Of a stretch of 64,000 nt of DNA, positions 1 through 10,709 are shown in pieces (position 1 is the stretch's first letter; each line of letters opens with the position of its first letter). Source of the stretch: Hyphomicrobiales bacterium (GTDB taxonomy: Bacteria; Pseudomonadota; Alphaproteobacteria; Rhizobiales; Beijerinckiaceae); the NCBI GenBank assembly GCA_026400535.1, contig JAPLOU010000048.1:1-64000 (forward strand), written 5' to 3'. Under the pieces are notes generated by a model. That model was not told where the DNA came from and made no database searches. It saw nothing but the letters and a program-made list of their open reading frames with translations. The translations under genes and the position numbers were made by a program.

Positions 1-2
1 CG

Positions 3-62
3 GCTGTGCGCGGCATGATCGAACGCGTGAAGCACCTCGTTCGCGTCGTCGACGCAAGCTGA
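3..62 (+). CDS. rpmD: 50S ribosomal protein L30, C-terminal end (partial at window edge)
   Basis: Reads [19 protein letters not shown] immediately upstream of rplO; L30-like C-terminus and spc operon context. Confidence 0.8.
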   Translation, partial: AVRGMIERVKHLVRVVDAS

Positions 63-73
63 GGAGGGAGCAG

Positions 74-550
74 ATGAAACTCACAGATCTTCGTGACAAT
101 CCCGGGGCCACCAAGGAGCGCATGCGTGTTGGCCGCGGCATCGGCTCGGGCAAGGGCAAGACCGCAGGGCGCGGCGTTAAGGGTCAGAAGGCCCGCACCG
201 GCGTCGCCGTGAAGGGCTTCGAAGGTGGCCAGATGCCGCTGCATCGGCGCCTGCCCAAGCGCGGCTTCTCCAATGTCGTGTTCGCCCGCGACCTCAACGA
301 GGTCAACATCGGGCGCGTGCAGCAAGCGGTCGACGCCGGTAAACTGGTGGCCGGCGCGGCCGTGACGATCGAGGCGCTGGTGGCGGCGGGCGTTTGCTCG
401 AAGCCGCGCGACGGCGTCAAGATCCTTGGCATTGGCGAGATCAAGTCCAAGCTGACCTTTGAAGTTTTCGGCGCCTCGAAGTCGGCTGTCGAAGCGATCG
501 AGAAGGCCGGCGGCTCGGTCAAAATCCTGGCTGCGTCTTCACAGGCGTGA
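74..550 (+). CDS. rplO: 50S ribosomal protein L15
   Basis: [41 protein letters not shown]; canonical L15 motif and operon position. Confidence 0.98.
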   Translation: MKLTDLRDNPGATKERMRVGRGIGSGKGKTAGRGVKGQKARTGVAVKGFEGGQMPLHRRLPKRGFSNVVFARDLNEVNIGRVQQAVDAGKLVAGAAVTIEALVAAGVCSKPRDGVKILGIGEIKSKLTFEVFGASKSAVEAIEKAGGSVKILAASSQA

Positions 551-577
551 CGCGCATATCGAGATGAGACGAATGGG

Positions 578-620
578 ACGGCGGCCGTGGGTTGGTACAA
601 CCCGCAAGGCCGCCGTTTTC
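578..620 (+). terminator. Terminator-like hairpin between rplO and secY
   Basis: ACGGCGGCC (578-586) pairs with GGCCGCCGT (608-616), inner TGGGTT/AACCC pairing, followed by TTTTC. Confidence 0.6.
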
Positions 621-647
621 CTGTCAAACGGACCTTAGGGGATTTGC

Positions 648-1977
648 ATGGCATCGGCTGCTGAACAGCTTGCTTCGAGCCTGAACTTCGGGGCGCTCGC
701 CAAGGCGACCGAACTGAAGAAGCGCATCTGGTTCACGCTGGCCGCTGTTCCGTCTTGGAACCTACATCCCGCTGCCAGGCATCAATCCGGACGCCGTGGC
801 CGATCTGTTCAAGCAGGCGCAGTCAGGCATTCTTGGCCTGTTCAACATGTTCTCGGGTGGGGCGGTCGGACGTCTGGCGATCTTTGCGCTCAACATCATG
901 CCATATATCTCGGCCTCGATCATCATCCAGTTGCTGACCTCCGTCCTGCCGTCGCTGGAAGCGCTGAAGAAGGAGGGTGAGTCGGGCCGCAAGGTTCTGA
1001 ACCAGTACACGCGCTACCTTACGCTGGTGCTGGCGCTGTTCCAGGCCTGGGGCATTGCGATCGGTCTGCAGAGTTCGGGCAATCTGGTGCAAGATCCAGG
1101 TCCATTCTTCATCATCTCGACAGTGATCACGCTGGTTGGCGGCACCATGTTCCTGCTCTGGCTCGGTGAGCAGATCACCAGCCGCGGCATCGGCAATGGT
1201 CCCTCGATGATCATATTTGGGGGCATCATCGCTGAGTTTCCGGGTCAGTTGATGCAGACCCTCGAGCTGGGCCGGCAAGGGGCGCTGTCAACACCATTGC
1301 TGCTGGCTGTGCTCGTGATGGCGATCTGCGTCATCGCACTGTGTGTGTTCATGGAGCGTGCCCAGCGCCGCCTCCTGATCCAGTATCCAAAGCGACAGGA
1401 AGGCAACAAGGTTTATCAGGGCCAGACATCTTTCCTGCCGCTGAAGCTCAATACCGCGGGCGTGATCCCGCCCATCTTTGCCTCTTCGCTGCTGCTGTTG
1501 CCGGCGACGATTGCCAGCTTCCAGCAGGCCTCGGGAGAAACGGGCTGGCTGTCGACCGTGGCGACGTATCTCGGCCATGGCAGGCCGCTGTTCATGCTGC
1601 TCTATGCAGCTCTGATCATCTTCTTTTGCTTTTTCTACACGGCCATTGTGTTCAATCCAACCGAGACGGCTGACAACCTCAAGAAGCAGGGCGGCTTCAT
1701 TCCGGGCATCCGCCCCGGCGAGCGCACGGCCGAGCACATCGACTACACCCTGACCCGGATCACCTGCATCGGCGCGGCGTATCTGACTATAGTTTGCTTG
1801 ATCCCTGAATTCATGATCTCTTATGCGCAGATACCGATCATTCTGCTGGGCGGCACGTCGCTTCTGATAGTGGTCACGACCACGATGGATACGGTCGCCC
1901 AGGTGCATGGTCACCTGCTGGCCCATCAGTATGAGGGGCTGGTCAAGAAAGCAAAACTCAAGGGTGCGAGGCGCTGA
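648..1977 (+). pseudogene. secY: Preprotein translocase subunit SecY, reading frame interrupted (frameshift near 749-751)
   Basis: 648 frame gives MASAAEQLASSLNFGALAKATELKKRIWFTLAAV; the rest of SecY (GTYIPLPGINPDAVADLFKQAQSGILGLFNMFSGGA...) is in another frame to 1977; essential gene, so possibly a sequence error. Confidence 0.85.
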
Positions 1978-2555
1978 TGAGACTGATCCTGCTGGGTCCG
2001 CCGGGGGCGGGTAAGGGCACGCAGGCTGCTCGACTGGTCGAGAAACATGGCATCCCGCAGCTCTCCACCGGAGACATGCTGCGCGCTGCCGTGGCCGCCG
2101 GAACACCGGTTGGCATCAAGGCCAAGGCCGTGATGGACGCAGGCGGGCTGGTGTCCGATGAGATCGTGATCGGGATCATCGCGGACCGCATCAATGAGCC
2201 GGATGCCAGGAAGGGTTTCATCCTCGACGGCTTCCCGCGCACGGTGGCGCAGGCCGAGGCGCTCGACAGCATGCTGGCCGAGAAGCAGATGAAGCTGCGG
2301 GCCGTGGTCGAGTTGCGTGTTGACCAGACCAAACTTGTTGATCGGATCATCAAGCGCGCGGACGAGGCGAGGGCGGCAGGCCAGCCGGTCCGCAAGGACG
2401 ATGATCCGGAGGTCTTCAAGACCCGTCTCGAAGCCTACAACCGCGATACGGCTGTGGTTGCGCCCTATTACGAGAAGCGCGGGCAGCTCACGGTTGTCGA
2501 TGGCATGAAGCCGGTCGATGATGTCACGGCGGCGATCGTGAAGGCGCTGGGATAG
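1977..2555 (+). CDS. adk: Adenylate kinase
   Basis: [40 protein letters not shown]-loop; ATGA overlap with secY stop. Confidence 0.98.
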   Translation: MRLILLGPPGAGKGTQAARLVEKHGIPQLSTGDMLRAAVAAGTPVGIKAKAVMDAGGLVSDEIVIGIIADRINEPDARKGFILDGFPRTVAQAEALDSMLAEKQMKLRAVVELRVDQTKLVDRIIKRADEARAAGQPVRKDDDPEVFKTRLEAYNRDTAVVAPYYEKRGQLTVVDGMKPVDDVTAAIVKALG

Positions 2556-2742
2556 CGTCGGCGTTTGGGCTTGACATGATGGTTCGCGCCGGTTAACGCC
2601 CACTCAACCTCAAATCACGTGCCCAGATTGCCGTTTGCGGCGTCGGGTGCTTTTTTTTGAAGTTACTCCGCAAGGGCCGGCCTCCACCGGACGCGGGGAC
2701 ATGAAACCGGCGGCTTCGGCCAGCCCCATGATGGAGAGAGCG

Positions 2743-3111
2743 ATGGCTCGTATTGCGGGTGTCAACATCCCGACCAACAAACGCGTGATTATCGCGCTTC
2801 AGTATATCCACGGCATTGGTCCGAAGTTCGCTTCGGAAATCTGCGAGAAGGTTTCGATCCCAGCCGAGCGCCGCGTCGCCCAGCTCTCCGACGCTGAGAT
2901 CCTCCAGATTCGCGAGGCCATCGACCGCGACTATCAGGTCGAGGGTGACCTGCGCCGCGAAGTATCGATGAACATCAAGCGTCTGATGGACCTTGGTTCC
3001 TATCGTGGCCTGCGCCACCGCAAGGGCCTGCCGGTCCGCGGCCAGCGCACGCACACCAATGCGCGCACCCGCAAGGGCAAGCCGAAGGCCATCGCTGGCA
3101 AGAAGAAGTAA
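2743..3111 (+). CDS. rpsM: 30S ribosomal protein S13
   Basis: [26 protein letters not shown]...[23 protein letters not shown]; start set at 2743, inside the longer ORF 2635-3111. Confidence 0.98.
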   Translation: MARIAGVNIPTNKRVIIALQYIHGIGPKFASEICEKVSIPAERRVAQLSDAEILQIREAIDRDYQVEGDLRREVSMNIKRLMDLGSYRGLRHRKGLPVRGQRTHTNARTRKGKPKAIAGKKK

Positions 3112-3222
3112 TGCATTGGGCATGCCGCAGTCGGTGAATCTCCGATGGCCTACTGCCGATTGCCTTGACCACCTCCACTCCCCAGCGCCTGGCATGACGG
3201 GCGCGCCTGAAGGACACGAAGA

Positions 3223-3612
3223 ATGGCTAAAGAAGCAACACGCGTGAAGCGCCGCGAACGAAAGAACATTGCCTCCGGGATCGTTCACGTCAACGCCTCG
3301 TTCAACAACACCATGATCACCATCTCGGATGCGCAGGGCAACACGATCTCTTGGTCGTCGGCCGGCGTGATGGGCTTCAAGGGTTCGCGCAAGTCCACCC
3401 CTTATGCTGCACAGGTTGCGGCCGAAGATGCGGCACGCAAGGCTGCCGAACATGGCATGCGCACGGTCGAGGTCGAGGTTCTGGGCCCGGGTTCTGGTCG
3501 CGAGTCCGCCTTGCGCGCCTTGCAGGCCGCCGGCTTCACCGTGACGTCGATCCGCGACGTGACGCCGATCCCGCACAATGGTTGTCGCCCGCGCAAGCGC
3601 CGGCGCGTCTGA
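3223..3612 (+). CDS. rpsK: 30S ribosomal protein S11
   Basis: [40 protein letters not shown]...[11 protein letters not shown]. Confidence 0.98.
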   Translation: MAKEATRVKRRERKNIASGIVHVNASFNNTMITISDAQGNTISWSSAGVMGFKGSRKSTPYAAQVAAEDAARKAAEHGMRTVEVEVLGPGSGRESALRALQAAGFTVTSIRDVTPIPHNGCRPRKRRRV

Positions 3613-3714
3613 AATCGTTTCACACCGCCGTGGAGCCTGCGCGAGGCTCCGCGACGTTTTCGGGCGCTGGTTCGCGGCCATCGCCATTTGACCCCTATCA
3701 GGAAAGGTGCGGTC

Positions 3715-4731
3715 GTGATTAGCAAAAATTGGCAGGATCTGTCGAAACCCAACAAGCTTGAAGTGAAGCCCGGCGAGGACGCCAAGCGCGTCGCGACCGT
3801 AGTGGCGCGTCCGCTGGAGCGCGGCTTTGGCCAGACGCTTGGCAATTCGCTGCGCCGCGTGCTGCTGTCGTCGCTTCAGGGCGCGGCCGTGACAGCCATC
3901 CAGATCGATGGCGTGCTGCACGAGTTCTCCTCGATCCCAGGCGTTCGTGAAGATGTGACCGACATCGTGCTGAACGTGAAGGCCATCGCCATCAAGATGC
4001 AGGGCGAAACCGCCAAGCGCATGACGCTGCGCAAGCAGGGGCCAGGCACGGTGACCGCTGGCGACATCAATACGGTGGGCGACGTCTCGATCCTCAATCC
4101 CGACCACGTGATTTGCACGCTCGACGAAGGCGCTGAAATCCGGATGGAATTCACGGTTGCGACTGGCAAGGGCTATGTCCCTGCCGAGCACAACCGTCCG
4201 GAAGACGCGCCGATCGGCCTCATCCCGGTTGACGCACTCTATTCCCCGGTCCGGAAAGTCTCGTACCGCGTCGAGAACACCCGCGAGGGCCAGAACCTCG
4301 ACCGCGACATGCTGACCATGACGGTGGAAACCGATGGCTCTATCTCGCCGGAAGACGCGCTGGCCTACTCTGCGCGCATCCTGCAGGACCAGCTTGCCGT
4401 GTTCATCACCTTCGAGGAGCCGCGCAAGGAAGAGGCGGTCTCGAATGCGCCCCAGCTTCCGTTCAACCCGGCCCTGCTCAAGAAGGTCGACGAACTGGAA
4501 CTGTCCGTCCGTTCGGCCAACTGCCTGAAGAACGACAACATCGTCTATATCGGCGACCTGATCCAGAAGACGGAAGCCGAGATGCTGCGGACCCCGAACT
4601 TCGGCCGCAAGTCGCTCAACGAAATCAAGGAAGTCCTGGCCGGCATGGGCCTGCATCTTGGCATGGAAGTGTCGGGCTGGCCGCCGGAAGACATCGAGTC
4701 GCTGGCGAAGCGGTTCGAAGAGCATTATTGA
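3715..4731 (+). CDS. rpoA: DNA-directed RNA polymerase subunit alpha
   Basis: [53 protein letters not shown]; probable GTG start at 3715 with upstream GGAAAGG. Confidence 0.96.
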   Translation: MISKNWQDLSKPNKLEVKPGEDAKRVATVVARPLERGFGQTLGNSLRRVLLSSLQGAAVTAIQIDGVLHEFSSIPGVREDVTDIVLNVKAIAIKMQGETAKRMTLRKQGPGTVTAGDINTVGDVSILNPDHVICTLDEGAEIRMEFTVATGKGYVPAEHNRPEDAPIGLIPVDALYSPVRKVSYRVENTREGQNLDRDMLTMTVETDGSISPEDALAYSARILQDQLAVFITFEEPRKEEAVSNAPQLPFNPALLKKVDELELSVRSANCLKNDNIVYIGDLIQKTEAEMLRTPNFGRKSLNEIKEVLAGMGLHLGMEVSGWPPEDIESLAKRFEEHY

Positions 4732-4824
4732 GCGGCAGCGTCCGGCCGGGCTCGCCCGGCGTTCGCTGACCATAAAGAGCACCCGTACCTTGGCACGGCG
4801 GGTGCATAACGAAGGAGAGCCAGG

Positions 4825-5244
4825 ATGCGTCACGGATTTCGCGGTCGTCGTTTCAACCGCACCACTGAACACCGTAAGGCCATGTTCTCGAACATGTGCA
4901 ATGCCCTGATCAAGCACGAGCAGATCGTCACGACTTTGCCGAAGGCAAAGGATCTTCGCCCGGTGGTGGAAAAGCTGATCACGCTCGGCAAGCGCGGCGA
5001 CCTGCATGCGCGTCGCCAATTGATCGCGCAGCTCAAGGACGCCGACATGGCGAAGAAGCTGATCGATGTGATCGGCCCGCGCTACAAGGACCGTAATGGC
5101 GGGTACACCCGCATCGTCAAGGCCGGCTTCCGCTATGGCGACAATGCGCCGCTCGCCGTCATCGAGATGGTGGACCGCGACGTTGAGGCGCGCGGCAAGG
5201 ATTCCGGTCCGACCATGAAGGAAGAGGGTGCGGAAGCGGCCTGA
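4825..5244 (+). CDS. rplQ: 50S ribosomal protein L17
   Basis: [59 protein letters not shown]. Confidence 0.98.
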   Translation: MRHGFRGRRFNRTTEHRKAMFSNMCNALIKHEQIVTTLPKAKDLRPVVEKLITLGKRGDLHARRQLIAQLKDADMAKKLIDVIGPRYKDRNGGYTRIVKAGFRYGDNAPLAVIEMVDRDVEARGKDSGPTMKEEGAEAA

Positions 5245-5274
5245 TCCGGCCAGCGCGCGGCGGATGCGAACAGG

Positions 5275-5298
5275 GGCGGCCTTCGGGCCGCCTTTTTT
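5275..5298 (+). terminator. Rho-independent terminator after rplQ
   Basis: GGCGGCCTTCGGGCCGCCTTTTTT: GC-rich stem, small loop, T-run. Confidence 0.88.
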
Positions 5299-5397
5299 CG
5301 TTCTGATGCTCCTGACCCACTCTTGTCGACGGCCCGCATGTTGCGTTGAACCCTTTCGAGGCCTATCTCGACAGTCAAATTCCATTCCTGTCCGGAG

Positions 5398-6831
5398 ATG
5401 TCCATGCCGCGCGCTGTCAGCCCTGTTGCCGGATTGCTGTTCCTTCTTGTTGCGAGCCTCGCTGCTGCGGCGCCCGCCTCCGCGCAGCTGTTCCGGCAGA
5501 CGCCCGAGAGCCGGCAACAGGTCACGCTGTCCTTCGCGCCGGTGGTGCAGAAGACCACACCTGCTGTAGTCAATGTCTATGGCATCCGGCAGGAACGGCG
5601 AACCGCCAACCCGTTCATGGACGATCCGTTCTTTCGCCGCTTCTTCGGGGATGGCGGATTCGGCGTGCCGCGGGAACGGGCCCAGCAGTCGCTGGGTTCG
5701 GGCGTTGTCTTGGACGCGAGGGCCGGGCTGGTGGTGACCAACCACCATGTCATTGAGGGTATGACCGAGGTGAAGGTGGCGCTGGCAGACAAGCGCGAGG
5801 TGGAGGCCGACATCATCCTGCGCGATCCGCGCACTGACCTGGCCGTTCTCAGGCTGAAGACCACAACCGGGCTCTCCTCGGCGCTGGAGATCGGCAATTC
5901 GGACGATCTGCAGGTTGGTGATATCGTTCTTGCCATCGGCAATCCCTTCGGCGTCGGCCAGACCGTGACCCAGGGCATTGTCTCCGCCCTGGCGCGCACG
6001 CAGGTCGGGATCGCAGACTTCCAGTCCTTCATCCAAACCGACGCCGCAATCAATCCCGGCAACTCCGGTGGCGCCCTTGTCGACATGCAGGGCAGGCTGA
6101 TCGGCATCAACACGGCGATCTTCTCCAAGACCGGGGCCAGCCATGGCATCGGCTTTGCCATTCCGGCGACGATGGTGCGCATCGTGGTCGACTCGGCCCG
6201 CGCCGGCAGTGCGTCCGTGCGCCGGCCGTGGTTTGGCGCCCGGCTGCAGGGTGTGACGCCTGATATCGCGGAGGGGCTCGGGCTTGACCGGCCGGCCGGG
6301 GTGATGGTCGCTGCCGTGTTCGACAAGAGCCCGGCCGAGGAGGCCGGTCTAAAACGTGGCGACGTGATCCTCCAGCTTGACGGGCAGGTGGTCGAGGACC
6401 CGGACAGCTTCGGCTATCGTCTGGCGACGCGGCCGCTCGGCGGGACTGCTTCCGTGCATGTGATGCGTGGACGCAATCGGCTCACCCTTCCGGTCAAGAT
6501 GATGATCGCGCCCGAAACCCGTCCGCGCGATCCGGTCAAAATCACCGGGCGCGGACCGTTCTCGGGGCTCACGCTGGTCAATCTGTCGCCGGCTGTCGCC
6601 GAGGAACTCACCATCGAGGTCGGTTCGGAAGGGGTGGCGGTGATGGAGGTCGACCCGGACAGCCCTTCCGGGCAAGTCGGCTTCCAGAAGGGCGACATCC
6701 TGCTCGCGATCAACCGCGACAAGATCGCGGTTTCGCGCGATGTCGAGCGGCTGACGAGAGACCGGGCGCGTGGCTGGGAGATAACCGTCAACCGCAAGGG
6801 ACAGGTTTTCACCACGGTCGTGCGCGGGTGA
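5398..6831 (+). CDS. Do/DegP-family periplasmic serine endoprotease with PDZ domains
   Basis: Signal peptide, TNHHVIEG, DLAVLRL, NPGNSGGALVD and two PDZ-like segments; alternative start at 5404. Confidence 0.93.
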   Translation: MSMPRAVSPVAGLLFLLVASLAAAAPASAQLFRQTPESRQQVTLSFAPVVQKTTPAVVNVYGIRQERRTANPFMDDPFFRRFFGDGGFGVPRERAQQSLGSGVVLDARAGLVVTNHHVIEGMTEVKVALADKREVEADIILRDPRTDLAVLRLKTTTGLSSALEIGNSDDLQVGDIVLAIGNPFGVGQTVTQGIVSALARTQVGIADFQSFIQTDAAINPGNSGGALVDMQGRLIGINTAIFSKTGASHGIGFAIPATMVRIVVDSARAGSASVRRPWFGARLQGVTPDIAEGLGLDRPAGVMVAAVFDKSPAEEAGLKRGDVILQLDGQVVEDPDSFGYRLATRPLGGTASVHVMRGRNRLTLPVKMMIAPETRPRDPVKITGRGPFSGLTLVNLSPAVAEELTIEVGSEGVAVMEVDPDSPSGQVGFQKGDILLAINRDKIAVSRDVERLTRDRARGWEITVNRKGQVFTTVVRG

Positions 6832-8132
6832 GCGATCTGTTCGCTGCCTCCGGGCTCGACAAGGCGGGCCCGCGCCCGCTGGCGGACCGGATGCGCCCGA
6901 CCTCGCTCGGTGAAGTGGCGGGACAGGATCATCTGGTGGGCGCCGATGGCGCGCTGACCCGGCTCCTGGCGTCCGGGTCCATCGGCAGCGCAATCTTCTG
7001 GGGTCCCCCTGGCACAGGCAAGACCACGGTGGCGCGGCTTCTGGCGGGCCAGACCGATATGGTCTTCGAGCAGATCAGCGCGATTTTCTCGGGCGTGGCC
7101 GACCTCAAGAAGGTTTTTGACGGCGCATGGGCGCGCCGCCTTCAGGGCAGGTGCACGCTTTTGTTCGTGGATGAAATCCATCGCTTCAACAAGACCCAGC
7201 AAGATGCCTTCCTGCCCGTGATGGAGGATGGCACCATCACGCTGATCGGGGCCACCACGGAAAATCCGTCCTTCGCGCTCAATGCCGCGCTCCTGTCGCG
7301 CGCACGCGTGCTGGTGTTCAAGCCGCTCGATGAGGCCGCTATCGCCGCGCTGCTGGCCCGGGCCGAGGCGCTTGAAGGCAAGCCCTTGCCGCTGACGGCT
7401 GCGGCGCGCGAGGCCTTCATCCGCTTTGCCGATGGCGACGGTCGTGCGGCGCTCACGCTCAGCGAGGAGTTGTGGCGCGCGGCCCGGCCTGGCGAAATGC
7501 TTGACGAGGCGGCGCTCGGCGAGGCTTTGCAACGCCGCGCGCCGATCTACGACAAGGCCGAGGACGGCCACTACAACCTGATCTCGGCGCTGCACAAGAC
7601 GGTCCGCGGCTCCGATCCGGATGCGGCGCTCTACTACTTCGCGCGCATGCTCGACGCGGGTGAGGACCCGCGCTTCCTGGCGCGGCGGCTGGTGCGCATG
7701 GCAGTCGAGGATATCGGGCTTGCCGATCCGCAGGCGCTCATTCATGCGCGTGCTGCCGCCGAGACGTTCGAACAGCTCGGCTCTCCGGAAGGCGAACTCG
7801 CCCTGGCCAACTGCGTGATTTATCTCGCCACCGCGCCGAAATCGAACGCCGCTTATGTGGCCTACAAGGCCGCCATGCGCGTCGCCAGGGAGGCAGGCTC
7901 GCTGACGCCGCCGAAGACGATCCTCAACGCGCCGACCAAGCTGATGAAGAGCGAGGGCTATGGCTCGGGGTATGCCTATGACCACGATGCGCCGGACGCA
8001 TTCTCGGGCCAGGATTATTGGCCGGAGAAGCTCGGCCGCCAGCATTTCTATGATCCGCCCGATCGGGGTTTCGAGCGCGAAATCCGCAAGCGGCTGGACT
8101 GGTGGAGCAAGCTTCGCATGCAAAGGTCTTGA
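6828..8132 (+). CDS. rarA: Replication-associated recombination protein A (AAA ATPase)
   Basis: [62 protein letters not shown]. Confidence 0.95.
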   Translation: MSDLFAASGLDKAGPRPLADRMRPTSLGEVAGQDHLVGADGALTRLLASGSIGSAIFWGPPGTGKTTVARLLAGQTDMVFEQISAIFSGVADLKKVFDGAWARRLQGRCTLLFVDEIHRFNKTQQDAFLPVMEDGTITLIGATTENPSFALNAALLSRARVLVFKPLDEAAIAALLARAEALEGKPLPLTAAAREAFIRFADGDGRAALTLSEELWRAARPGEMLDEAALGEALQRRAPIYDKAEDGHYNLISALHKTVRGSDPDAALYYFARMLDAGEDPRFLARRLVRMAVEDIGLADPQALIHARAAAETFEQLGSPEGELALANCVIYLATAPKSNAAYVAYKAAMRVAREAGSLTPPKTILNAPTKLMKSEGYGSGYAYDHDAPDAFSGQDYWPEKLGRQHFYDPPDRGFEREIRKRLDWWSKLRMQRS

Positions 8133-8283
8133 GCCTCTCCTTTTGATCAGCAGAGTGCCGAAGTCTAAGGTCACTTCGTGGTTGGCTGAGGCCGATCACC
8201 AGGAGCTGAAAGTCCGTGTTCCGCGCGGAGTGCTCGACACACCAATGCGTGACAGCCGCGCGTTCCGCCTCTAAAGACAGCTG

Positions 8284-8667
8284 ATGAAGGCAGTTATTCT
8301 CGTATTTGCCGGCGCCGGCCTTGGCGGCGTGTTGCGCCATCTGACCAATCTGGCGTGCCTGCGCTGGTTCGGGGCCGGATTTCCCTGGGGGACTCTGGCG
8401 GTGAATGTGGGCGGCTCGCTGGTGATGGGGCTGCTTGCCGCGTGGCTGGCGTCCCGGTCGGGGGCGCCGTGGTCTCAGGACATGCGGCTCTTGCTCATGG
8501 CCGGGGTGCTCGGAGGATTTACGACCTTTTCGGCCTTCTCGTTCGATGCCTGGGCGCTCTGGGAGCGCGGCGCATTCCTGCATGCCGGAGGCTATGTGCT
8601 GGCCTCGGTGGTTCTGTCGATTGCCGCGCTGGGCGCTGGCCTTGGTCTGGGTAGGGCGCTGACGTGA
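8284..8667 (+). CDS. crcB: Fluoride exporter CrcB/Fluc
   Basis: GGVLRHLTNL, FPWGTLAVNVGGSLVMGLL, GGFTTFSAFSFDA. Confidence 0.93.
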   Translation: MKAVILVFAGAGLGGVLRHLTNLACLRWFGAGFPWGTLAVNVGGSLVMGLLAAWLASRSGAPWSQDMRLLLMAGVLGGFTTFSAFSFDAWALWERGAFLHAGGYVLASVVLSIAALGAGLGLGRALT

Positions 8668-10013
8668 GAAAAGGTGGCAAGCCGCCGGCAAAGGGCAACG
8701 CACGAGGCGCTCCGCCGAATTCAGGCGGCCGCGACCGCCGCGGCCGCGGCGAGGATCGCGAGGCGCGCAAGGAAGCAGGCCGCAAGACGGCAGCTGGCCG
8801 TGCAGCGGTGGCGCGCTCCAGCCGTCCCGACCAGCGTGACGAGCCGCGACGCATCGCCAAGCCGACCGGCTATCGCCCACGTGAGGATAGGCCCCCGGGA
8901 CGGTCGGCGCGCGTTGTGGAAGGCGCATACGATCCGCAATACCTGCGCGGTTCGCACGAAGCGCCGGTCCGCACCAAACGCGAGGCCAAGGCTGAGGCGT
9001 CCGAAACCATCGCGACCGGCGTGCAGACGCTCGTGGTGACCGATGACGAAGCGAATATGCGGGTTGACCGCTTCCTGATCGCGCGCTTCCCACAGCTGCC
9101 GTTCAGCCATATCCAGCGCATCGCCCGCAAGGGGGAGTTGCGTGTCGATATGAAACGCGTCGATACGAATGACAGGATCCAGGCGGGCCAGAAGGTCCGG
9201 GTGCCGCCGCTGAAGCTCAGCGCCGATGGGCACAGGCCACGCGGGCAGCAGCACAAGGAGGGCGATGTGCGCGCCTTCCTGAAGTCTGTCACGCTGTACG
9301 AAGACGCCGACGTTCTGGTAATCGACAAGCCGGCTGGCCTCGCCGTGCAGGGTGGGTCGGGCACGACGCGCCATGTCGATGGCATGTTGATGGCGTTGAC
9401 CGAAGATGAGGTCACGCGGCCCCGGCTTGTGCACCGGCTCGACAAGGACACAGCGGGTTGTCTCGTCATCGCCAAGACGCGCTTTGCCGCCTCGACGCTG
9501 GCCAAGACCTTCCGCTCGCGGTCAGCCCGCAAGATCTACTGGGCGCTCGTCTATCTGGTGCCGCGCGTCAAGCAGGGCCGGATCTCGACCTACCTGGCGC
9601 GCGAGGCGCAGGTCGACGGCGACAGCCGGATGAAGGTGGCCGCCCATGGCGACGAGGGCGCGCAGCACGCCGTCACCTACTACGCCACGGTGGACACCGC
9701 AGCGCAGAAGCTGGCCTGGCTGTCGCTCAAGCCCGTGACCGGCCGCACGCACCAGCTGCGTGCGCACGCAGCCCATATCGGCCATCCGATCATCGGCGAC
9801 CCGAAGTATTTTGACCGTCACAATGCCGAGATTCCCGGCGGCATCCAGAACCGTCTGCACCTGCTGGCGCGCCGCATCGTGCTGCCGCATCCGCGCGGGC
9901 AGGGCGTGATCGATGTGACGGCGCCGTTGCCCGACCATATGAAGCAGAGCTGGAACCTGCTGGGATTCGACACCTCACCTTATGATCCGATCGTCGAGGC
10001 GCCCGATGAATGA
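8664..10013 (+). CDS. RluA-family pseudouridine synthase with basic N-terminal extension and S4-like domain
   Basis: PRLVHRLDKDTAGCLVIAKT, GRTHQLRAHAAHIGHPIIGDPKY; GTG start overlaps crcB stop. Confidence 0.92.
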   Translation: MRKGGKPPAKGNARGAPPNSGGRDRRGRGEDREARKEAGRKTAAGRAAVARSSRPDQRDEPRRIAKPTGYRPREDRPPGRSARVVEGAYDPQYLRGSHEAPVRTKREAKAEASETIATGVQTLVVTDDEANMRVDRFLIARFPQLPFSHIQRIARKGELRVDMKRVDTNDRIQAGQKVRVPPLKLSADGHRPRGQQHKEGDVRAFLKSVTLYEDADVLVIDKPAGLAVQGGSGTTRHVDGMLMALTEDEVTRPRLVHRLDKDTAGCLVIAKTRFAASTLAKTFRSRSARKIYWALVYLVPRVKQGRISTYLAREAQVDGDSRMKVAAHGDEGAQHAVTYYATVDTAAQKLAWLSLKPVTGRTHQLRAHAAHIGHPIIGDPKYFDRHNAEIPGGIQNRLHLLARRIVLPHPRGQGVIDVTAPLPDHMKQSWNLLGFDTSPYDPIVEAPDE

Positions 10014-10025
10014 GCTGGTCCGGTC

Positions 10026-10709
10026 ATGAGCCATGACCTTGTACTGTTTGATCTCGACGGCACGCTGCTGAATTCAGCCGAGATCATCATCAGAGCACAG
10101 GAGCTGACCGCTGCCGAGCATGGGCTCGGGTTTCCGGGGCGGGAGAAGGGCTTCTCGATCATTGGTCTGTCGCTCGACACCGCGCTGGCCGAGTTGTTCG
10201 GCGATAAGGTACCAGCGGCTGACCTGAGCGCCACCTACAAACGGATTTTCGGGCAGTTGCGCGGCACTCCGGGCATGGAGGAGCCGCTGTTCGACGGCAT
10301 TTCCGCCACGCTCGAGGATGTCGCAGGCTGGGACCGGACCAGCCTAGGCATCGCCACGGGCAAGACCCGCAGGGGCGTCGACTATGTCGTCGACCTGTAC
10401 GGCTGGCATGGCCTGTTCGCGACTATCCAGACGGCGGACAGTGCGCCGTCGAAGCCGCATCCGGGCATGATCCGGCAGGCGATGGCCGCCACCGGCGCGG
10501 ACCCGTCACAGACTGTGATGATCGGCGACAGCGTGCATGACATGCGCATGGCCAAGGCAGCGGGCGTGACCGCCATCGCTGTGTCGTGGGGGTTCCAGCC
10601 GCCCGCCATGCTTATCGCGGCGGGGGCTGATCTCGTGGCGGCGCAGGCGCATGATTTGCCGGCGCTGATCAGGCAGGTGCTCAGGCCACCTGCGCGGGGC
10701 GCTGGCTGA
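10026..10709 (+). CDS. HAD-family hydrolase (phosphoglycolate phosphatase-like)
   Basis: LVLFDLDGTLLNSAEII...GDSVHDMRMAKAAGVTAIAVSWG. Confidence 0.9.
   Translation: MSHDLVLFDLDGTLLNSAEIIIRAQELTAAEHGLGFPGREKGFSIIGLSLDTALAELFGDKVPAADLSATYKRIFGQLRGTPGMEEPLFDGISATLEDVAGWDRTSLGIATGKTRRGVDYVVDLYGWHGLFATIQTADSAPSKPHPGMIRQAMAATGADPSQTVMIGDSVHDMRMAKAAGVTAIAVSWGFQPPAMLIAAGADLVAAQAHDLPALIRQVLRPPARGAG

Noticed and set aside
2593-6144. 1183-aa minus-strand ORF opposite rpsM-rpsK-rpoA-rplQ-degP
   Set aside because: Antisense to well-identified ribosomal and RNA polymerase genes; low-complexity Arg/His/Asp-rich composition typical of GC-rich antisense frames
6414-8174. 586-aa minus-strand ORF opposite degP/rarA
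   Set aside because: Overlaps rarA and degP, both with strong motifs; composition is a high-GC shadow frame
8133-8283. Possible fluoride riboswitch upstream of crcB
   Set aside because: I looked for the crcB-motif core and could not match it; spacing and sequence are not convincing. An Infernal search would decide
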